From assembly GCA_910578245.1 (NCBI GenBank), contig CAJTPC010000029.1:1-15483 (forward strand): a stretch of DNA of 15,483 bases. The letters run 5' to 3'. Origin of the DNA: an uncultured Christensenella sp. GTDB taxonomy: Bacteria; Bacillota; Clostridia; Christensenellales; UBA3700. Under the pieces are notes generated by a model. It had not been told where the DNA came from. It did no database searches and worked only from the letters and a program-made list of their open reading frames with translations. The translations under genes were made by a program, and so were the position numbers. Positions 6,713-14,863 of this stretch are shown here, piece after piece (the stretch's first letter is position 1; each line of letters opens with the position of its first letter).

Positions 6713-7560
6713 ATTAATGTATTGTAATATTTTTTCATTGCTAAAGCGTCTCTGGTTTGCGTACCGGCAGACTCGCATACTATGTACGGATTGAGCTTAT
6801 AATCTGCAAAGACTTGCATTAGGGGTTCGTATTCCGGACCGTAAGTCGTATCGTCAAAAGTTAAATGTCTGACCTCTCCGCCCGAAGAATATTGTATTTT
6901 TGAAAAATGCACGTGCATTCGATTAGTCCTGCTCTCTCCTACGCCGTCTATAAGCCTGTCAATAGTGCGCTTGTAATCGTCCTTCGTAAAATACAGTCCT
7001 CTTTCTCTTGAGTTGAGATGACCAAAGTCGATGCACGGAACAATATTATCATCTCCGATATTGCACATAGCAATAACTTCTTCAAGGTTACCGAGCTGAG
7101 CTATCTTACCCATAGTTTCCGGACAAAGCAACAAGTCTTCAAATCCTTCGTTATTTTTGATTTTCAATACTTCCTCAAATCTGCCAAGCAAAACTTTCAT
7201 AGCCTGATCTCTTGGCGTTTTCAAGGGGCTTCCGGGGTGAAAAACGCACCTATTACCGCCGAATGCCCTCAAAGTTCTCAACGAGTCAAAGATATATCTG
7301 TGATTGTTGAGCGCCTTATCATCTTCCTGCGTCGCAAGATTGATAAAATACGGCGCATGGACACTTATCTCTATACCGTTATTAGCAAATTCCTTGCCAA
7401 TTTCTTCGGCTGTCTGACTCTTTATCATAACGCCTCTGCCGAAAGAATACTCAAAGCAGTCCAAGCCCATATCTTTAAGCCAAGCTCCCGCCTCTATCGT
7501 GTGTTTTTTCCCGCTTTCAGCAAACTGTTCGCACAGTCCGCTGGGTCCAAATTTTATCAT
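6709..7560 (-). CDS. nfo: Endonuclease IV-like TIM-barrel protein (AP endonuclease family 2)
   Basis: This family cleaves DNA 5' of abasic sites using three zinc ions in base excision repair. The 283-residue length matches the E. coli enzyme. Expected ligand positions appear in order: His68 in SVHAPYFINLA (66-76), His108 in VFHPGS (106-111), Glu148 in CPETMGK (146-152), Asp178 and His181 in CIDFGHLNSR (176-185), His216 or His218 in MHVHFSK (215-221), His232 in EVRHL (229-233), and Glu263 in VCESAG (261-266). The Asp of the usual Asp-Arg-His triplet is Val230 here, with Glu229 just before it, so zinc binding may differ. ATG 7560 has GAGGT 4 nt upstream, overlapping the ribF stop region. In many relatives rpsO or pnp follows ribF, so this last operon position is unusual. 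It could be a paralogue with another sugar-phosphate substrate; the fold is safer than the function. Confidence 0.8.
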   Translation of the reverse strand: MIKFGPSGLCEQFAESGKKHTIEAGAWLKDMGLDCFEYSFGRGVMIKSQTAEEIGKEFANNGIEISVHAPYFINLATQEDDKALNNHRYIFDSLRTLRAFGGNRCVFHPGSPLKTPRDQAMKVLLGRFEEVLKIKNNEGFEDLLLCPETMGKIAQLGNLEEVIAMCNIGDDNIVPCIDFGHLNSRERGLYFTKDDYKRTIDRLIDGVGESRTNRMHVHFSKIQYSSGGEVRHLTFDDTTYGPEYEPLMQVFADYKLNPYIVCESAGTQTRDALAMKKYYNTLI

Positions 7561-7567
7561 AAATACC

Positions 7568-8494
7568 TCACAGTTTGCTTTCTAAAGCAAAATTCACGTC
7601 TTTGCTTATCCTATCGGCAAGTTCTTCTTTTGATGAGAATTTTTGTATATCGCGTATACGCATTAAAAATCTAATAGCAATTTTTTTGCCATATAGGTCG
7701 CCTTTATAGTACATTACGTGGCTTTCTATATTAAAGGAATTATCGTCAAAGGTAGGATGACTTCCCACGTTGGTAACCGACTTTAGCCATACTCCGTCTA
7801 CCAATACTCTTGTGTAATATACTCCCGACTTGATTTTGAGTTTATCTTTACTATATTCGACGTTTGCCGTAGCAAATCCTATATTTCGTCCACGTTGATG
7901 TCCGCGCATAACCTGTCCAATAACAAAATAAGGCTGTCCAAGATAAGCGTTGGCTTTTTCAATATCACCATCAATAAGAAGTTTACGGACTCTTGTTGAA
8001 GATATTTTTCCGCCTTCATCTTGAGCAAAAGGTTCCACTACGAAAGCTACGCCATTGTCTTCGCACCATTTTGAAAGCAATTCGACGTTACCTTCGCCCT
8101 TTGCTCCAAAAGTATAATCGCTACCGACAACTATGCCTCTAATTATCTTATTAGAAGCTAAGATATTCAAATAATCCAATGGACTTAATTGAGAAAAATC
8201 TTTGTCAAAATGAGCTTTGATGCAATAATCTACTCTTAGATCATTTAATTTTGTCAATCTCTCTTCAAAGTTGAGTATTTGTCCTCCGTTTTCAATACCA
8301 AGAACGTCAAAAGGATTATTATCAAAAGTAAACACTCCGCACTTTGCGCAATTTTTGAAAGCAAGCAATTTCGCTCGTTCAATGAGTTTACAATGTCCAA
8401 TATGCAGACAATCAAAAAAACCAAGCGCAACAACCAACGCCTCTTCGCATACCTGTGTATATTTAATTGTCTTAATACCTTTCCACCTGCTCAT
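7568..8494 (-). CDS. ribF: Bifunctional riboflavin kinase / FAD synthetase
   Basis: RibF converts riboflavin to FMN (C-terminal kinase) and FMN to FAD (N-terminal adenylyltransferase). The 308-residue length is standard. The adenylyltransferase domain has LGFFDCLHIGH (24-34), the nucleotidyltransferase HxGH signature, VVGSDYTFGAKGEG (122-135) and ISSTRVR (164-170). The kinase domain has GRNIGFATAN (202-211), GVYYTRVLVDG (224-234), TNVGSHPTF (241-249), ESHVMYYKGDLYGK (257-270) and the C-terminal KFSSKEEL (285-292). Two motifs deviate from consensus: FDG is FDC, and the kinase PTAN is ATAN. Start ATG 8494 has only a weak AAAGAAA site, 9 nt after the truB stop. The truB-ribF order is standard in Firmicutes. 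Confidence 0.95.
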   Translation of the reverse strand: MSRWKGIKTIKYTQVCEEALVVALGFFDCLHIGHCKLIERAKLLAFKNCAKCGVFTFDNNPFDVLGIENGGQILNFEERLTKLNDLRVDYCIKAHFDKDFSQLSPLDYLNILASNKIIRGIVVGSDYTFGAKGEGNVELLSKWCEDNGVAFVVEPFAQDEGGKISSTRVRKLLIDGDIEKANAYLGQPYFVIGQVMRGHQRGRNIGFATANVEYSKDKLKIKSGVYYTRVLVDGVWLKSVTNVGSHPTFDDNSFNIESHVMYYKGDLYGKKIAIRFLMRIRDIQKFSSKEELADRISKDVNFALESKL

Positions 8495-8503
8495 TTTCTT
8501 TAA

Positions 8504-9382
8504 TCAATCTTGCAAATAGCATACTGACTTAGCTTTTTTACGCTTAACGTTAATTATAAAACACACCGTTGAATTATACTCAACTCCGTAAGTTCCATCC
8601 TCAAGGTCGTAATCAATGCATCTTCCGTTACGTAGTTTTACGTATGACTTCTCATCAAGTTCTATCACAGGCATAACCTGCAGTAAAAGTTCTTTGACGT
8701 TGCGGACGTTTTCCACGGGATTTTTTATAAAGTCGCTCAACATAACCGCATCTTTCAAAGAATATCCACCGCACATAGTTCTGGTTAATTGCGACATATA
8801 TCCGCATACGCCTGCTTCGCCGGCTATATCGGTACAAAGACTTCTTATATACGTTCCTCCTCCGCAAGTAACGGATACCTTTACGTCTTGACAAAAATCA
8901 TCGATGAGCGTCTTATCCAAGACAGAAATACTATTGATTATTACTTTTTTAGCTTCCAACTTGAAGTCTTTGCCCGCCCTAGCCATATCGTATGCGCGCT
9001 GACCATTGACGTTGACTGCGCTGTACTTTGGCGGAACTTGAGATATCTCACCCTCAAAGTTAGGCAAAATTTCCAATATACGTTGATATTTGGGAAGTTC
9101 TGACGTAGCAATTACCTTACCTGCTCTATCGACTGTATCTCTCGCCTCACCAAAAGTAAACGTAGCTTCGTACTGCTTTTCTTTTGCAAGTAAATAATCA
9201 AAAAGTCTTGTCGCATTGCCGAATGCGACTATCAACACTCCCTCTGCCATAGGATCTAAAGTGCCCATATGTCCGCACTTTGTCTTTTCATTGATAGCGT
9301 GGCTCAATGCATTTCTGCATTTGATTACCACATCGCTTGACGATAGCCCAAGACCTTTATTTATTACTGCAAATCCGTTCAT
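8504..9382 (-). CDS. truB: tRNA pseudouridine-55 synthase TruB
   Basis: TruB isomerises uridine 55 in the T-loop of tRNAs and also acts as a tRNA chaperone. The 292-residue protein has the catalytic motif GHMGTLDPMAEGVL (37-50), with Asp43 as the expected nucleophile. PPKYSAVNVNGQRAYDMAR lies at about 117-135, and GGTYIRSLCTDIAGE in the second half is the other conserved active-site block. The short C-terminal region (about 250-292) looks like a reduced PUA-type RNA-binding domain. ATG 9382 has an AGGTAA site about 6 nt upstream, 14 nt after nrnA. Cotranscription with rbfA and ribF is common in Firmicutes. Confidence 0.96.
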   Translation of the reverse strand: MNGFAVINKGLGLSSSDVVIKCRNALSHAINEKTKCGHMGTLDPMAEGVLIVAFGNATRLFDYLLAKEKQYEATFTFGEARDTVDRAGKVIATSELPKYQRILEILPNFEGEISQVPPKYSAVNVNGQRAYDMARAGKDFKLEAKKVIINSISVLDKTLIDDFCQDVKVSVTCGGGTYIRSLCTDIAGEAGVCGYMSQLTRTMCGGYSLKDAVMLSDFIKNPVENVRNVKELLLQVMPVIELDEKSYVKLRNGRCIDYDLEDGTYGVEYNSTVCFIINVKRKKAKSVCYLQD

Positions 9383-9396
9383 ATATTACCTATATA

Positions 9397-10359
9397 TTAT
9401 AATTCATCTCTGCAAGCCTTAAGTAGCTTGTCCTTTACGTCCTCAAAAAATCCGGAAACTCTACAACCGGAAGCGTTTTTGTGACCTCCGCCACCAAATA
9501 CCGAGGCTATTCTAGAGGCGTCAACTCTATCGCTTGTGCGAATACTTACTTTGTAAGAATTATTTTGCTTCGTCTGCGTTATAGCAACCGCAACTTCTAC
9601 CGTGTCAATATCTCTTATATAGTTTATCGCTCCTTCAGTATCGTCAGAAGTAGTATTTGTCGCAGAGAAATCTTCTTGCATAAAGAATATCATTCCAATT
9701 TTGTTGTCTTCAAAGAATTTAGCTTTAGAGAGCACTCTCATTCTTAAGTTAAATACGTTGAGCGCTACGCTTTTCAAGAAATGTTCACAAATATCACTTG
9801 CCGAAAAGTTGTATTTAATAAGCTGTGATGCGATTTCATGAGTTTGACTTGATACGCTGGAAAATGTAAAACCACCGCTGTCAGTAACAAGACCGGTGTA
9901 TAACAACTTGGCGACAGTATCGTCAATACAAGGCCTAATTTCATCTAATGCCTTGATAACCTTATACGCCACTTCGCACGCAGAACTTACTCCTGCCTCG
10001 ATAATATTAATATTGCCATATCTACTGTTGGTCTTATGGTGATCTATATTTACTTTGAATTTTGCTTTATTGAAAAGATTGTAATAACCGCCCATACGAT
10101 CATATTCGGCGCAGTCGCAAGCTATTGCTAAATCAAAATTAATGACTCGAGATTTGTTATATTCGTCGATTCCTTCCAAAACTTGAAGAGAACTTCTAAA
10201 TGTACTGTCGCAAAAGAGATAGACTTGCTCTTTGCCGTATAATTTCAATGCTCTATACAATGACAATGCGCTTGAACAAGTATCTCCGTCCGGATTTTGA
10301 TGCGATATAAGACATATGCTACTACTCTTATTGACAGCATTTATAAACTCTTCATACAT
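9397..10359 (-). CDS. nrnA: DHH/DHHA1 phosphoesterase, nanoRNase / pAp phosphatase NrnA
   Basis: NrnA degrades short oligonucleotides left by RNA turnover and dephosphorylates 3'-phosphoadenosine 5'-phosphate, using two Mn ions. The 320 residues show the DHH motifs in order: SHQNPDGD (19-26), an Asp-containing CDCAEYDRMG (81-90), IDHHKTNS (105-112), TGLVTDSGGF (155-164), and the DHHA1 substrate-binding loop FGGGGHKNASG (288-298). The start overlaps the rbfA stop by one base (TAATG), with GGAGGA 12 nt upstream, so it is translationally coupled. Placement between rbfA and truB is the usual one in Firmicutes. The ligand set is intact. Confidence 0.94.
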   Translation of the reverse strand: MYEEFINAVNKSSSICLISHQNPDGDTCSSALSLYRALKLYGKEQVYLFCDSTFRSSLQVLEGIDEYNKSRVINFDLAIACDCAEYDRMGGYYNLFNKAKFKVNIDHHKTNSRYGNINIIEAGVSSACEVAYKVIKALDEIRPCIDDTVAKLLYTGLVTDSGGFTFSSVSSQTHEIASQLIKYNFSASDICEHFLKSVALNVFNLRMRVLSKAKFFEDNKIGMIFFMQEDFSATNTTSDDTEGAINYIRDIDTVEVAVAITQTKQNNSYKVSIRTSDRVDASRIASVFGGGGHKNASGCRVSGFFEDVKDKLLKACRDEL

Positions 10360-10733
10360 TATTCTTGATTATCCTCCGACGCCTTACTTTCATTCTTGTG
10401 CAATTCGTCTATTATTTTGGATATTTTCGTGCCGTAATCATAAGAAGTATCCAACTTAAATCTAAGAGCAGGCATACTGCGCAACTTTATCATATTTTTT
10501 AGGCGAGATTTAATATATCCCTCTGCGCTGTGCAGACCGTCAAGAACCTCTTGCTCTTTACCGTTTGCGCCCAAAATAGAGATATACACTTGCGCAAGCG
10601 TCAAGTCTGTATCGACTTGAGTATCAGTTACGCATATCATTTTGCCAGCGACTCTCGGATCACTTACGCCTTCGCGTAATATTATCGAAAGTTGTTTTTT
10701 GAGTTCGGCATTGATTCTTTCATATCTATTCAT
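10359..10733 (-). CDS. rbfA: 30S ribosome-binding factor A (RbfA)
   Basis: RbfA binds the immature 30S subunit near the 5' end of 16S rRNA and promotes maturation, notably in the cold. The 124-residue length is typical. The single KH-like domain shows MNRYERINAELKKQLSIIL (1-19), DPRVAGKMICVTDTQVDTDL (25-44) and the C-terminal LRFKLDTSYDYGTKI (90-104), which match the family in order. The start codon overlaps the infB stop as ATGA, so IF2 and RbfA translation is coupled. GGAG lies upstream inside infB. Confidence 0.95.
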   Translation of the reverse strand: MNRYERINAELKKQLSIILREGVSDPRVAGKMICVTDTQVDTDLTLAQVYISILGANGKEQEVLDGLHSAEGYIKSRLKNMIKLRSMPALRFKLDTSYDYGTKISKIIDELHKNESKASEDNQE

Positions 10734-13201
10734 TGCTCAATTTGCTCCAAATTATAGCTTTCAATAATATCTCCTATCTTAACGTCGTTGAACTTCTCAA
10801 GACCTATACCGCATTCATATCCGCTGGCAACTTCTTTAACGTCGTCCTTTTCTCTCTTCAAAGACGTTAGCGCGCCCTCAAAAATGATTATGCCGTCTCT
10901 AACAACTCTAACTTTGGAATTCCTAACGACCTTACCTTTAGTAACATAGCTACCTGCAATAGTACCAAATGAAGATATTCTGAACGTTGCGCGTACTTCC
11001 GCTTCGCCAAGACTAACTTCTTTGTATATTGGATCAAGCATACCTTTAAGCGCTCTGGTCATATCGTTGATAGCGTCGTAGATTATGCTGTATCTTCTAA
11101 TATCTATCTTGTTTCTATCTGCAAGAGCTTGAGCTTTTACTTCCGCTTTAACGTTAAAAGCAATAATTATTGCCTTTGCAGTATCAGCAAGCATTATATC
11201 CGACTCGCTGATTGCGCCGACAGCGCTGTGTACGACTGCAAGTTTGACTTTCTTTTCCGCCATATCTTCATTGAGCTTGAGTAGCGAAGTCTTGACAGCC
11301 TCAACAGAACCTTGCACATCGCCCTTGATAATAAGATTGAGAGTTTTTGTATCGTTTCCGTCCCCAAAAATATCATCGATAGATTTGATAGAACTAAACG
11401 CCTGCATCTCAGCCCTTTCCTTATCAGCTCTCTCTTGCGCAACTTTCTTTGCAAGTTTTTCGTCTTTAACAACGACCATTAAATCTCCTGCATTAGGCAC
11501 TTCGGAAAATCCTTGTACTTGAACGGCATAAGATGGGAAAGCCTCTTTTACTCTCTTGCCCGTATGATCAGTCATATCTCTTATTTTACCGATTGCAGTA
11601 CCTGCTACTATATAGTCCGATACTTTTAGCGTACCGTTTTGCACCAAGATAGTTGCTACAGGTCCTTTACCCTTGTCAAGACTTGCCTCTATAATCGAGC
11701 CTGTTGCCGAACATTTTTTATTAGCTTTGTACTCGTTTACTTCAGCTACCAAAAGAATACTCTCTAGCAATTCTTTCACACCCTGACCGGTCTTTGCGCT
11801 TACCGGACATACCATAGTATCTCCACCCCAAGCCTCAGGCACAAGATTGTGTTCTGTCAATTGTTGCAATATTCTATCGCAATTACCGTCTGTTTTATCT
11901 ATCTTGTTGACTGCTACGATTATAGCTACCTTTGCAGCCTTAGCATGGTTGATAGCCTCAATAGTCTGTGGCATTATTCCATCGTCTGCCGCAACTACTA
12001 TAATTGCAATATCAGTTACGTTTGCGCCTCTTTGTCGCATAGCCGTAAAGGCTTCGTGCCCCGGAGTATCGAGGAAAGTAATTTTCTCCCCATTGAGATC
12101 AATAGTATAAGCGCCAATGTGCTGTGTAATACCTCCGGCTTCGCCTCCTGCAACGTTTGCTTTGCGGATATAGTCTAGAAGCGACGTTTTACCGTGGTCA
12201 ACGTGGCCCATAATTGTGACGATAGGCGGTCTTTTTACAAGTTTTGTGTTGTCAACTTGAGCTTGCGTATCAATAATATCTTTGAGCTTATCTTCTGCGC
12301 TCTTATCAGCTTTGAGTTCCAAAGTGATATCGTAATCAATAGCTATAAGTTCTGCTTCTTCAAAACTTATCATATCGTTGATGGTAGCAAACTTACCCAT
12401 ATCAAACAACTTCTTTACAATCTCCGTAGCAGACTTACCGATTTTTTCGCTGAATGCCTTTATAGGTACGCGTTCACTATTGATAACTGCGTGATCAATC
12501 TTGACGTATTGAGGAGCATTTGTATCTTTCTTAGACTTCTTGACCTTGACGTATCTTGCGGTATCGCTATCGTCCTCAAGTGTTGAGTCATAAGCATAAC
12601 CTCTCTTCAAGAGATCTCTCTTAGTCATTCCTTTCTTTTCGTCTTTATTGAAAGAAACTTTTACGTCCTTTTTCTTTTTATTATCCGTCTTATTATTCAC
12701 AGGAGCAGGCGCAACTACTTCAACTCTGCCTTTTGGCGCATAAGGTTTTTGACCACCCTGTCCCATAGGTCTTTGACCACCTCCGACAGGTCTGTTTTTG
12801 TCAAATTGCGGACGGTTGCCACTGCCACGACGCACCATATCCGGATTGATGTATGTCTGTGTCTTTTGAGGAGCAACTTGGACGGTCTTAGAATTTTCTT
12901 TTACTACTTCTTCTTGAGTAGATTCAAGAACTTCTTGCTTAACCTCTTCTACCTTTTCTTCATCTACTATATCGTCTTCTACAGCTTGAGTTTTCGTCAA
13001 AGCGCTTTCTTCAGCCATTTGTTGTTCATAAATAGCCGTCAACTTTTCTTGTTTCAAAGAATTTACTTTGTCCAAAAGTTCTTTAACTTTACTCTTAGCT
13101 CCAGCAATTTCGTCAATAAAAGGCTTGGACACGTCTTTCAAAAACGAGTCTATATCTTTCAAACTCTTAAATTGTTCATTTTTATTTTCGTTGTTATTCA
13201 T
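10730..13201 (-). CDS. infB: Translation initiation factor IF-2
   Basis: IF2 is the GTPase that brings initiator tRNA to the 30S subunit and drives subunit joining. The 823-residue protein has a variable charged N-terminal region (1-220) including an Arg/Gly/Pro/Gln-rich stretch (about 125-160), and a conserved IF2 N-terminal helical domain (about 245-292). The G domain follows with G1 GHVDHGKT (332-339), G2 GGIT (356-359), G3 DTPGH (378-382), G4 NKID (432-435) and G5 SAK (468-470), then domains II, III and the C-terminal fMet-tRNA-binding domain. The frame continues upstream to 13264. I chose ATG 13201 because the near-perfect GGAGGTGA (13206-13213) sits 4 nt before it, and the extra 21 residues would be encoded by that site and the intergenic region. 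The 3' end overlaps rbfA by 4 nt. Confidence 0.97.
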   Translation of the reverse strand: MNNNENKNEQFKSLKDIDSFLKDVSKPFIDEIAGAKSKVKELLDKVNSLKQEKLTAIYEQQMAEESALTKTQAVEDDIVDEEKVEEVKQEVLESTQEEVVKENSKTVQVAPQKTQTYINPDMVRRGSGNRPQFDKNRPVGGGQRPMGQGGQKPYAPKGRVEVVAPAPVNNKTDNKKKKDVKVSFNKDEKKGMTKRDLLKRGYAYDSTLEDDSDTARYVKVKKSKKDTNAPQYVKIDHAVINSERVPIKAFSEKIGKSATEIVKKLFDMGKFATINDMISFEEAELIAIDYDITLELKADKSAEDKLKDIIDTQAQVDNTKLVKRPPIVTIMGHVDHGKTSLLDYIRKANVAGGEAGGITQHIGAYTIDLNGEKITFLDTPGHEAFTAMRQRGANVTDIAIIVVAADDGIMPQTIEAINHAKAAKVAIIVAVNKIDKTDGNCDRILQQLTEHNLVPEAWGGDTMVCPVSAKTGQGVKELLESILLVAEVNEYKANKKCSATGSIIEASLDKGKGPVATILVQNGTLKVSDYIVAGTAIGKIRDMTDHTGKRVKEAFPSYAVQVQGFSEVPNAGDLMVVVKDEKLAKKVAQERADKERAEMQAFSSIKSIDDIFGDGNDTKTLNLIIKGDVQGSVEAVKTSLLKLNEDMAEKKVKLAVVHSAVGAISESDIMLADTAKAIIIAFNVKAEVKAQALADRNKIDIRRYSIIYDAINDMTRALKGMLDPIYKEVSLGEAEVRATFRISSFGTIAGSYVTKGKVVRNSKVRVVRDGIIIFEGALTSLKREKDDVKEVASGYECGIGLEKFNDVKIGDIIESYNLEQIEQ

Positions 13202-13205
13202 AAAA

Positions 13206-13213
13206 TCACCTCC
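13206..13213 (-). promoter_or_regulatory. Ribosome binding site deciding the infB start
   Basis: GGAGGTGA on the minus strand, 4 nt before ATG 13201, is one of the strongest Shine-Dalgarno sequences in the window. It lies inside the longer possible frame from 13264 and therefore argues against that longer form. Confidence 0.85.
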
Positions 13214-13235
13214 GTCCCTTTTGCGGTGACCACCG

Positions 13236-13550
13236 TTAGTCCTCGCAATACCGTAGTATTGCATTTGCCAACGACTCGTCTAATATGGACAATACTTTTA
13301 TATTACTTCTCTTTAGAAGATTGTTGAGATAATCAGCAGGCAACGTTAAACATTTTGCTTGCTTCCTTTGGCAATACAGCAAAAGTTGTTTTGCGCTGTT
13401 TGCTCCCAAAGACTCGTCAATTAGTATCAAATACGGCGCGCGCTTTGTTCTCTCAAGATTATCTACGCCCCATACGACCTTACCGGCCCTAACTGCAAAG
13501 TTGATATAACAATCAATCTTGCCTATTTGAATACTGCTCTTTAATTGCAT
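13236..13550 (-). CDS. ylxQ: L7Ae/L30e-like RNA-binding protein YlxQ
   Basis: YlxQ is a small protein with the ribosomal L7Ae/L30e fold; its relatives bind kink-turn RNA, but its exact job is not settled. The 104-residue product has the family's N-terminal NFAVRAGKVVWG pattern, followed by LILIDESLGANSAKQLL, CLTLPADYLNNLL and a C-terminal helix. The usual LGLA.RAGK is NFAVRAGK here, so it is rather divergent. Its start lies inside ylxR: GAGGT (13556-13560) is 5 nt before ATG 13550, and the reading frames overlap by 38 nt. An adjacent ATG at 13553 is possible but too close to that site. Position between ylxR and infB is the standard one. Confidence 0.85.
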   Translation of the reverse strand: MQLKSSIQIGKIDCYINFAVRAGKVVWGVDNLERTKRAPYLILIDESLGANSAKQLLLYCQRKQAKCLTLPADYLNNLLKRSNIKVLSILDESLANAILRYCED

Positions 13551-13779
13551 CATATACCTCTGGGGCTATCTCTTGAGCAAAGTTTTTATTGAGAAGCCGA
13601 TTTCTGACGCACTTTTCTATACATGCTCCGCTATCGCAGATATAAGCTCCTCTGCCTGCCTTTTTGCCTGTAAAGTCCAAGGAAATATTACCGTCCTTGT
13701 CTTTTACAATTCTCAACATTTGCTTTTTTTCGTATGCGTTTCGACACGCAATACACATCCTAACAGGCGGTTTCTTCAT
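13513..13779 (-). CDS. ylxR: YlxR family RNA-binding protein
   Basis: YlxR is a small nucleic-acid-binding protein next to nusA in most Firmicutes, reported in some species as a regulator or RNase P-associated factor. The 88 residues show the family pattern RMCIACRN (7-14), with the Cys pair at 9 and 12, and KKAGRGAYICDSGACIEKCV (39-58), which carries the GRGAY core and further Cys residues. ATG 13779 lies 1 nt after the nusA stop and has only a weak AGGCG site inside nusA, so it is probably coupled. Its 3' end overlaps ylxQ by 38 nt. Confidence 0.93.
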   Translation of the reverse strand: MKKPPVRMCIACRNAYEKKQMLRIVKDKDGNISLDFTGKKAGRGAYICDSGACIEKCVRNRLLNKNFAQEIAPEVYDAIKEQYSNRQD

Positions 13780-13780
13780 A

Positions 13781-14854
13781 TTATTCGCCTATCTCGTTTA
13801 TATCGCTACCTGCCAAAGACGAATAAGGTTTGACGTCAATCTTCCATTCGGTGAGCTTTGCGGCAAGTCTAACGTTCTGTCCAGACTTTCCGATAGCAAG
13901 CGATAGTTTATCGTCCTCGACAATAGCCTTTGCGCTCTTCTCTTCAGGATTGAGCATAACGGCTATTACTTTTGCAGGAGAAAGCGCTCTGGAGATATAT
14001 TCGCCCATATCTTGGCTATATCCTATTATATCGATTTTTTCGCCGTTAAGTTCTTGAACTACGCTATTGATACGCATACCTTTTTGACCTATACAGCTTC
14101 CCACTGCGTCAATAGAAGAATCCTCGGCGTATACAGCCATTTTCGTACGGTAACCCGCTTCTCTGACAATTCTTTTTATATTGACGAGATTTGCCTTGAT
14201 TTCAGGAACTTCCATTTCAAAAAGTTTCTTAACAAAACCGTTGCTAGCTCTCGATACCATTACTTGCGTAGTTCCCCTTTGGTTGGTACGAACGCTCTTA
14301 ACGTATACGTTGATTACGTCGTTTACGTTGTACTTCTCGCCTCTGATTTGCTCGGAAGGTAACATTACGCCCTCAAGTTGCGTACCCGCCATTTCCAAGT
14401 ATACTGTGTCATTCTCGACTCTTCTTACGATACCTTTGACGATTTCACCCTCTTTGTTGTTCATCTCGTCTTTTATAAGTTCTTTTTGTATCTCGTTGTT
14501 TTTCTGAATGATAACTTGCTTTGCAGTTTGAGCAGCAATACGCGAAAATAGTTTTGGAGACAAATCTTCTTTTACTATATCTCCGACTTTATAACTATTT
14601 TTGATAGCTTTTGCGTCTTGAAGAGATATTTCTTTATCTTCGTCAACAACCTCTTCAACGACAGTTTGATAAGCGTAAATTTTTATTTCGGATCTCTGCG
14701 GATTGAGCGAAACCGTAACAGGTTTCTGCTTTCCGTTTTCTTTCTTGTAAGCCACGGAAAGTCCCGTCTCAAGCGCGTCAATAAACTGCTGTTGCTCGAT
14801 TCTCTTTTCTTTTTCAAGCGCGCTTAGCGCCAGAAAGAAATCTTTGTTAATCAT
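13781..14854 (-). CDS. nusA: Transcription termination/antitermination factor NusA
   Basis: NusA binds RNA polymerase and nascent RNA, affecting pausing, intrinsic termination and rRNA antitermination. The 357-residue length is that of the short Gram-positive form without the extra C-terminal acidic repeats. The N-terminal polymerase-binding domain covers about 1-125. The S1 domain is at about 136-202 (GEIVKGIVRRVENDTVYLE at its start). KH1 carries IGQKG (255-259) and KH2 carries IGKSG (321-325), with LSLAIGKSGQNVRLAAKLT (317-335) strongly conserved. ATG 14854 is preceded by AGGAGGA, 9 nt after rimP. In other bacteria NusA controls its own operon, which makes the leader hairpin before rimP of interest. 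Confidence 0.97.
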   Translation of the reverse strand: MINKDFFLALSALEKEKRIEQQQFIDALETGLSVAYKKENGKQKPVTVSLNPQRSEIKIYAYQTVVEEVVDEDKEISLQDAKAIKNSYKVGDIVKEDLSPKLFSRIAAQTAKQVIIQKNNEIQKELIKDEMNNKEGEIVKGIVRRVENDTVYLEMAGTQLEGVMLPSEQIRGEKYNVNDVINVYVKSVRTNQRGTTQVMVSRASNGFVKKLFEMEVPEIKANLVNIKRIVREAGYRTKMAVYAEDSSIDAVGSCIGQKGMRINSVVQELNGEKIDIIGYSQDMGEYISRALSPAKVIAVMLNPEEKSAKAIVEDDKLSLAIGKSGQNVRLAAKLTEWKIDVKPYSSLAGSDINEIGE

Positions 14855-14863
14855 TTTGTCCTC

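Noticed and set aside
7018..7674. A 218-codon open frame on the plus strand
   Set aside because: It lies antisense to the endonuclease IV-like gene and the end of ribF, has no recognisable motif or good ribosome binding site, and the minus-strand genes there are strongly conserved.
8655..8894. A 79-codon Arg/Lys-rich minus-strand frame inside truB
   Set aside because: It is a frame-shifted reading of truB, which is intact and conserved across the whole interval.
13224..13235. The palindrome-like CGGTGGTCACCG just after the ylxQ stop, as a regulatory hairpin before infB
   Set aside because: The possible stem is only 4-5 bp with a minimal loop and does not reach the ribosome binding site. It is likely chance.
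13202..13264. A 21-codon N-terminal extension of infB
   Set aside because: The extension would include the very strong GGAGGTGA site and the ylxQ-infB gap, and the extra residues resemble no part of IF2.
12749..13327. A 192-codon plus-strand frame rich in Phe, Leu and Ser
   Set aside because: It is the complement of the charged, low-complexity N-terminal part of infB. The hydrophobic look follows from complementing Lys/Glu-rich codons.
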